Positions 6,630 to 10,688 of a stretch of 10,688 nucleotides of DNA are shown here, in pieces. Source of the DNA: CAZMBI01 sp964564675 (GTDB lineage Bacteria; Pseudomonadota; Alphaproteobacteria; Rickettsiales; UBA3002). The stretch is from positions 1 to 10,688 of the forward strand of contig CAZMBI010000028.1 of NCBI GenBank assembly GCA_964564675.1, given 5' to 3'. The position numbers were made by a program, and so were the translations under genes. Position 1 is the first letter of the stretch, and each line of letters opens with the position of its first letter. The notes under the pieces were generated by a model that saw nothing but the letters and a program-made list of their open reading frames with translations, made no database searches and was not told the origin of the DNA.

Positions 6630-6656
6630 ACAAAGAGATAGGTAATCGGTTATCAA
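6627..6656 (+). promoter_or_regulatory. Candidate promoter of the helicase-pdeM operon
   Basis: ATGACA (6627-6632), an 18-base spacer and TATCAA (6651-6656) match the -35 and -10 consensus at about 5/6 and 4/6 positions. The -10 ends six bases before the helicase ATG, so the predicted transcription start falls on or next to the start codon. That agrees with the lack of a usable Shine-Dalgarno sequence. No alphaproteobacterial LexA box (GTTC-N7-GTTC) is seen here. Confidence 0.3.
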
Positions 6657-6662
6657 TTTAAA

Positions 6663-9146
6663 ATGATTCTACCTGAGTATATGACACATTGGTTTGCCGA
6701 AAAAGGCTGGCGGCCGAGGGATTATCAGCTGGTGATGATGGCGGCCTTTCAGCAGCGGCAATCGACGCTGCTGATCGCGCCTACCGGCGGCGGCAAGACG
6801 TTGTCGGGCTTTTTGGGCAGTCTGCTGGAAATTCATGAAGCGGCGCATGCCGCACCCGGTTCACGAGCCGGGGCAGGAGGAGGTTGCCTGCACACCCTGT
6901 ATATCTCGCCGCTGAAAGCGCTTACCCACGATATCGAGCGTAACCTGATGCAGCCGGTGGCGGAGATGGGGCTGCAGGTGAGCATTGAGTCCCGCACCGG
7001 TGATACGCCCTCGCATAAGCGCCAGCGTCAGCGTCGGCGGCCGCCCGATATTCTTCTAATTACGCCGGAATCGCTTATGCTGATGCTGTCCTATGCCGAG
7101 GCGCCGCGCCTGTTTCATACGCTGCAATGTGTGATCGTCGATGAGGTGCATAGTTTTGCCCATAATAAGCGCGGCGACCTGACCGCCCTGGCGCTGGCGC
7201 GGCTGGAAAGGCTGGCGCCGGGCTACTGCCGTTTCGGCCTGTCAGCCACCGTGGCCGACCCCCTGGATCTGGCCACCTGGCTAGGCCCCAGCGGCGCGCC
7301 GGCAGCGTTGCTGAAAGCCGAGGATGCGCCGTTGCCCGATATTCGCCTGCTGCATGCCGGCCAGCGCATGCCCTATGGCGGGTTTATGGCGCGCTATGCC
7401 ATTGCGGAGATTTATGAAGCCATTCAGCAGGCGGGCACCACCCTCGTATTTGTCAATACCCGCGCCCAGTCAGAGCTGCTCTTTCAACTACTGTGGGATG
7501 CCAATCGCGACGGGCTGCCGATTGCCATCTATCACGGCAGTTTAAGCAAGGAACAGCGCCGCAAGACCGAACGGCTGATGGCCGAGAACCGGCTGCGCGC
7601 GGTGGTGGCGACCTCGGCGCTGGAGCTTGGTATTGACTGGGGCGATATTGATCTGGTCATACAAATCGGGGCGCCCAAGGGCGTCAGCCGCCTGCTGCAG
7701 CGCATCGGCCGCTCTAACCACCGGCTGGATGCGGCCAGTCGCGCGCTGCTGGTGCCGGCGAATCGTTTCGAGGCGCTGGAATGTATGAGCGCGATCACCG
7801 CCGTGGCTCACGGCGCCCGCGACGGTGAGCCGCGCCTGCCCGGTGCGCGCGATATTATCCCGCAATATCTGATGAACCGTGCCTGTAGCGCGCCGTTTGA
7901 GGCGCAGGAGGTGCTAACAGAAATCCGCAGCGCCGCGCCGTATGCGGCGCTTTCACGGGCGGAGTTCGACCAATTGCTGCGCTTTACCGTCGATGGCGGC
8001 TATGCCCTGCAGCATTACGAACGCTACCAGCGGCTGGTGCAAACCGATGACGGCCACTATGCCGCCGCCGCCCGCGCGATCGTCCAGCGCCACCGGCAGA
8101 ATATCGGGGTGATTGTCGAGGCGCCGCGGCTGAAAGTGAAACGGCTGAACAAGGGCAGGGGCGGGCGTATCATCGGCGAGGTGGAGGAATATTTCGCTCA
8201 GGGGTTAAGCCCTGGCGACACATTTTTATTTTCCGGGGAGGTGCTGGCGTTTGTTAGCATTCGCGACCTGATACTGGAAGCGCGGCCGGCACCGGCTTCA
8301 GAACCCAAAATCCCCGCTTATGTCGGCGGCCAGATGCCGCTTTCCACCTTCCTTGCCGATGGTGTGCGCGCGTTGCTGGATGCATATGACAGAGGCGGGT
8401 GGACAGGTGCTGATTTGCCTGCCGACGTGCATGAATGGCTCGCTCTGCAGCAACGCTTTTCGCGCCTGCCCGATGCGCATCATCTGCTGGTTGAGCATTT
8501 TCCGCATCGCAAGCGGCACTACACGCTGTATTATACGTTTGAGGGCCGCAAGGCGAACCAGACGCTGGGCATGCTGATTACCCGGCGTATGGAGCGGCTC
8601 GGACTCAAGCCGCTGAGTTTCAGCGTCACCGATTATGGCCTGTCGATCAGCTCGCTGGTACCGCTCGAGGCGGCCTACATCACGCAGCTGCTCAGGCCTG
8701 ATCTGCTGGGAGACGATCTCGAAGAATGGATGGCCGAATCCCCCATGCTCAAGCGCGCCTTCCGACAGGTGGCAACCGTCGCCGGGCTGACCGAGCAGCG
8801 CCTTGCGGGTACGCGCAAGACCATGAAGCAGGTCACATTTTCCACCGATTTGATTTACGATGTCTTGCGCAAACACGAGCCGGGCCATATCCTGCTGGCG
8901 CTGACCCGTGCCGAGGCCGAACGCGAGCTGCTCGACCTGAAACGGCTAAGCGACGTGCTCGGCCGGTTCAATGGCCGGGTCATCTTCCAGCCGCTGGGGC
9001 GGGCTTCGCCGATGGCCATTCCCATCCTGCTTGACGTGCGTTCCGAACAGGTGCGCGGCGCGGGCGTGGAATCGCTGCTGGAACAGGCCAGTCTTCAGGA
9101 GCAAGCCGATGCCATGATGGAGGCCGTGCGTGATGCCGTGCGTTGA
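6663..9146 (+). CDS. Ligase-associated DNA damage response DEXH helicase (Lhr-type)
   Basis: This is an SF2 helicase of the Lhr-Core group, an ATP-driven 3'-to-5' translocase that unwinds DNA-containing duplexes; it is the helicase of the ligase-associated repair cluster. It has 827 residues, normal for the short Lhr form. Motifs are in order: Q-motif region WRPRDYQ at 16-22, Walker A APTGGGKT at 39-46, SPLKAL at 82-87, TPESL at 134-138, DEVH at 160-163, SAT at 194-196, VFVNTR at 262-267, motif V VATSALELGID at 315-325 and motif VI QRIGRSNHR at 346-354. The winged-helix and Lhr-specific domains follow. ATG 6663 gives the family-like N terminus MILPEY..WFAEKGW, though no good ribosome binding site precedes it; the next in-frame ATG is 6681. 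Its 3' end overlaps pdeM by 14 bases, indicating coupled expression. Confidence 0.95.
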   Translation: MILPEYMTHWFAEKGWRPRDYQLVMMAAFQQRQSTLLIAPTGGGKTLSGFLGSLLEIHEAAHAAPGSRAGAGGGCLHTLYISPLKALTHDIERNLMQPVAEMGLQVSIESRTGDTPSHKRQRQRRRPPDILLITPESLMLMLSYAEAPRLFHTLQCVIVDEVHSFAHNKRGDLTALALARLERLAPGYCRFGLSATVADPLDLATWLGPSGAPAALLKAEDAPLPDIRLLHAGQRMPYGGFMARYAIAEIYEAIQQAGTTLVFVNTRAQSELLFQLLWDANRDGLPIAIYHGSLSKEQRRKTERLMAENRLRAVVATSALELGIDWGDIDLVIQIGAPKGVSRLLQRIGRSNHRLDAASRALLVPANRFEALECMSAITAVAHGARDGEPRLPGARDIIPQYLMNRACSAPFEAQEVLTEIRSAAPYAALSRAEFDQLLRFTVDGGYALQHYERYQRLVQTDDGHYAAAARAIVQRHRQNIGVIVEAPRLKVKRLNKGRGGRIIGEVEEYFAQGLSPGDTFLFSGEVLAFVSIRDLILEARPAPASEPKIPAYVGGQMPLSTFLADGVRALLDAYDRGGWTGADLPADVHEWLALQQRFSRLPDAHHLLVEHFPHRKRHYTLYYTFEGRKANQTLGMLITRRMERLGLKPLSFSVTDYGLSISSLVPLEAAYITQLLRPDLLGDDLEEWMAESPMLKRAFRQVATVAGLTEQRLAGTRKTMKQVTFSTDLIYDVLRKHEPGHILLALTRAEAERELLDLKRLSDVLGRFNGRVIFQPLGRASPMAIPILLDVRSEQVRGAGVESLLEQASLQEQADAMMEAVRDAVR

Positions 9147-9798
9147 GGTATCTTTCGCCGGGCAAACCGTGCTGCTCGATGCGGCTGGCGTGTTGTTCTG
9201 GCCGGCGCAGTCGATGCTGGTCGTCTCGGATCTGCATCTGGGAAAGGCGGCTGCGCTGGCGCGTCACGGCCACGCGCTGCCCGGGTATGACGCCGCCGAT
9301 ACGTTGATGCGTCTGCGCGCGGCGATCGCGCGCTATCACCCGCACAGCGTGGTCTGTCTGGGCGACAGTTTTCACGATACGCGCGTGCATGCCCGGCTGG
9401 ATACGGCGCTGCTCGAAGAACTCGGTGCGCTGTGCGCGGCGCAAGCCCGCTGGATCTGGATATTGGGCAATCACGATCCCGATCTGCCCGCGCATTTGCC
9501 CGGCGAGCGTCATGGCGCGCTTGCCTGCGGCCCGCTGCTGCTGCGCCATGAACCGGATACGCTGGCAGCAGGCCAGGCGCAGCTGATCGGCCATTTCCAT
9601 CCCAAAGCCACCCGCCGGCTGGCGGGGCAGAAAATCAGCGGGCGCTGTTTTCTACTCGGCGCGCAGACGCTGATGATGCCGGCCTTTGGCAGCTATACCG
9701 GCGGGCTGGATAGTGCCCATGCCGCCATTACCAAGGTGTTCGGCGGGCGTGCTGCGCGCCGCTTTTTGCTGTATCGCGCGCGTATCTGGGCGGTGTAG
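9133..9798 (+). CDS. pdeM: Ligase-associated DNA damage response endonuclease PdeM (metallophosphoesterase)
   Basis: This calcineurin-type metallophosphoesterase, also called MPE, is a manganese-dependent single-strand DNA endonuclease in the characterised Pseudomonas putida homologue. The protein is 221 residues. The binuclear metal site is complete: SDLHLGK (D33, H35), GDSFHD (D78), GNHD (N113, H114, D115), H139 in RHEPD, and GHFHP (H154, H156). ATG 9133 has GGAGG nine bases upstream; the adjacent GTG at 9130 would add one residue and cannot be excluded. The start lies inside the last codons of the helicase gene, in another frame, so translation is probably coupled. It completes the helicase-ligase-exonuclease-endonuclease set, where it may nick or trim single-stranded flaps before ligation (inference). 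Confidence 0.95.
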   Translation: MPCVEVSFAGQTVLLDAAGVLFWPAQSMLVVSDLHLGKAAALARHGHALPGYDAADTLMRLRAAIARYHPHSVVCLGDSFHDTRVHARLDTALLEELGALCAAQARWIWILGNHDPDLPAHLPGERHGALACGPLLLRHEPDTLAAGQAQLIGHFHPKATRRLAGQKISGRCFLLGAQTLMMPAFGSYTGGLDSAHAAITKVFGGRAARRFLLYRARIWAV

Positions 9799-9856
9799 GA
9801 GCGCCGCACGCTGGTGGATTTCACCAAATTGTCATCCTGCAAATGCATGAATAGGC

Positions 9857-9862
9857 TAATAT
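9857..9862 (+). promoter_or_regulatory. Possible -10 element for the 169-residue membrane protein gene
   Basis: TAATAT ends six bases before the ATG at 9869. No good -35 stands 16-18 bases upstream; the nearest, TTGTCA (9829-9834), is 22 bases away. The ATG has no Shine-Dalgarno sequence at proper spacing, so a leaderless transcript is possible. A small TGGTG/CACCA hairpin (9812-9826) lies just after pdeM. The evidence is weak. Confidence 0.2.
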
Positions 9863-9868
9863 AAAATC

Positions 9869-10378
9869 ATGGTGGCATCAAGCGACTCACTGGGAATATG
9901 GGATTATGCCAAGGCCTTCTTTGGCAAATCTTTCTGGCTAGGCATGGCTAAAGGCGTCCTGCTCGGTGTGCCGATCGGGCTGTTGGCTTATGGGTTATTC
10001 AGTGGGATTTTCGCGATTATTCCCGAAAGCGGCGTGATTGATAGCGTTATTGGAGATCTCAGGCAGTTTGTCAAGACTCCCTGGCCCATGATTGCTTTTA
10101 ATACCGTCATTGGAGGCGCGTCCACTGCCGTGACGGCCAGCCGGCAGGCCGTCCGCGAACTACATATGGCCGAACCCGAAAAAACCCCGGCGCCCGGGCG
10201 TGAGCACCAGCGCCAGCGCCGGCAAGCCGCTAGTCCTGAGCAGGACCAGGCGCCGAGCATTTATCCGTCCCGCGAAGAGGAGTTGACCGAGCGCCCGTCT
10301 TATCCGTCGCGGCCCGAGCCGCGGGTCTGTGAGGCGATAAGCGAGCGGTTTGCTGCCCTCCCGCGCCAGCTTGATTAA
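9869..10378 (+). CDS. Unrecognised membrane protein with glycine-zipper segment
   Basis: I do not recognise this 169-residue protein. Residues 22-51 form a strongly hydrophobic stretch with glycines at 25, 29, 33 and 37 (four in GxxxG register) and again at 42 and 46, a pattern that promotes close packing of membrane helices. A second, weaker hydrophobic segment covers about 74-90. The C-terminal half from about 100 is soluble, rich in proline, glutamate, arginine and glutamine, and contains YPSR twice (132-135, 145-148); it is probably disordered. No signal peptidase site is clear, so an inner-membrane protein with a cytoplasmic tail is the simplest picture. The start at 9869 lacks a ribosome binding site. 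It follows pdeM by 70 bases on the same strand, but nothing links it to repair, and it is followed by a GC hairpin. Coding potential is supported by length and the membrane pattern. Confidence 0.65.
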   Translation: MVASSDSLGIWDYAKAFFGKSFWLGMAKGVLLGVPIGLLAYGLFSGIFAIIPESGVIDSVIGDLRQFVKTPWPMIAFNTVIGGASTAVTASRQAVRELHMAEPEKTPAPGREHQRQRRQAASPEQDQAPSIYPSREEELTERPSYPSRPEPRVCEAISERFAALPRQLD

Positions 10379-10380
10379 AC

Positions 10381-10397
10381 CCCGGCCGCTGGCCGGG
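10381..10397 (+). terminator. Possible terminator hairpin
   Basis: CCCGGCC (10381-10387) and GGCCGGG (10391-10397) are exact complements around the loop GCT. The stem begins two bases after the stop codon of the membrane protein gene. The position suits a terminator, but only TTG follows in place of a T-run, so it may act weakly or only with Rho. Confidence 0.45.
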
Positions 10398-10468
10398 TTG
10401 CATCGCCCGGCATGATATGCTAACCCACATGCATATTTATGATTGCAATTTGCGGCCAGTTGCTTACT

Positions 10469-10496
10469 TTGACGCATCACGCTGATAGAGGCGTCA
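10469..10496 (+). promoter_or_regulatory. Inverted repeat with a -35-like hexamer upstream of the tRNA fragment
   Basis: TGACGC (10470-10475) and GCGTCA (10491-10496) are inverted repeats 15 bases apart. The left arm sits within TTGACG (10469-10474), a good -35 match. No convincing -10 lies 16-18 bases downstream. It stands six bases before the duplicated tRNA 5' end and may be a remnant of the original tRNA promoter. Confidence 0.25.
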
Positions 10497-10501
10497 GATT
10501 A

Positions 10502-10527
10502 ACGCGGGGTGGAGCAGCCACTCCCGC
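10502..10527 (+). pseudogene. Duplicated 5' fragment of initiator tRNA
   Basis: ACGCGGGGTGGAGCAGCC (10502-10519) is identical to 10624-10641, which covers the base before and the first 17 bases of the tRNA-fMet gene. After this the similarity stops. The following ACTCCCGC lets the fragment fold on itself: GCGGG pairs with CCCGC and GTGG with CCAC around AGCAG, with one bulged T. The fragment is too short to be a tRNA. It could be a recombination scar, an attachment-site-like duplication, or an internally deleted tRNA copy. Confidence 0.6.
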
Positions 10528-10598
10528 TTCGAAGCAACGTCAGCTGCGTGAGACAAACAGACCCGTCTCGAAGCAGCGTCAGCTGCGTGAGACAAACA
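10523..10598. repeat. Two 37-base direct repeats with 39-base period
   Basis: Bases 10523-10559 and 10562-10598 match at 34 of 37 positions; a 31-base core (from TCGAAGCA to GAGACAAACA) differs at one base. The second copy can fold as GTCTC-GAA-GCAGC-GTCA-GCTGC-GT-GAGAC (10565-10593), while the first keeps only the partial stem and has the palindrome GCTTCGAAGC (10526-10535). The pair lies between the tRNA fragment and the true tRNA gene. With only two copies and a two-base spacer it is not a CRISPR array. Confidence 0.8.
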
Positions 10599-10624
10599 AA
10601 ATCTGTTGTTGTTACTTTCGGTGA

Positions 10625-10688
<64 letters not shown>

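Noticed and set aside
6587..6662. SOS (LexA) box between the exonuclease and helicase genes
   Set aside because: I found no GTTC-N7-GTTC on either strand, only partial resemblance near the exonuclease start.
10523..10598. CRISPR array
   Set aside because: There are only two copies with a two-base spacer, and no cas genes nearby.
10439..10624. A 61-codon plus-strand frame with the repeated peptide SKQRQLRETN
   Set aside because: The peptide repeat simply reflects the 37-base DNA repeats (39 is divisible by 3). It has no ribosome binding site, crosses the tRNA fragment and runs up to the tRNA gene.

Overview
The window looks like part of an alphaproteobacterial genome of moderately high GC. 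The bacterioferritin, CoaD, TypA and four DNA-repair proteins all have an alphaproteobacterial look. The window ends in an initiator tRNA whose anticodon stem carries the A29-U41 variant known from some alphaproteobacteria. A run of exactly 100 N, flanked by two identical 55-base sequences, shows this is a draft scaffold, probably from short reads and possibly metagenomic. The lineage below class is not resolved.

Left part (1-1100): an iron-storage pair. Bacterioferritin (bfr, minus strand) and bacterioferritin-associated ferredoxin (bfd, plus strand) are divergent across a 376-base intergenic region. That region holds a good bfr promoter, a run of three perfect hairpins, and a Fur-box-like palindrome just upstream of bfd. 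The bfd start codon sits directly against a hairpin whose loop contains the purine-rich ribosome binding site. Bfr stores iron as a mineral core and Bfd passes electrons that release it.

Middle left (1100-3850): two housekeeping genes on the minus strand, coaD (coenzyme A synthesis) and typA/bipA (ribosome-associated GTPase). The N gap lies between them. It probably represents no missing sequence, because the two sides overlap by 55 bases.

Middle right (3950-9800): the complete four-gene ligase-associated DNA damage response cluster, as two divergent pairs. On the minus strand are an MBL-fold exonuclease and an ATP-dependent DNA ligase. On the plus strand are an Lhr-type DEVH helicase and the metallophosphoesterase PdeM, whose reading frames overlap. 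Together they supply unwinding, 3'-end or strand trimming, ssDNA nicking and sealing. All catalytic motifs are intact.

Right end (9799-10688): an unrecognised 169-residue membrane protein with a glycine-zipper segment and a proline-rich charged tail, then a GC-rich hairpin. The last 310 bases hold no credible protein gene. They contain a duplicated 18-base 5' piece of the initiator tRNA, two 37-base direct repeats, and the genuine initiator tRNA-fMet gene, cut by the window edge. No complete new system is evident. The tRNA-end duplication with its repeat insert is the least explained structure here.
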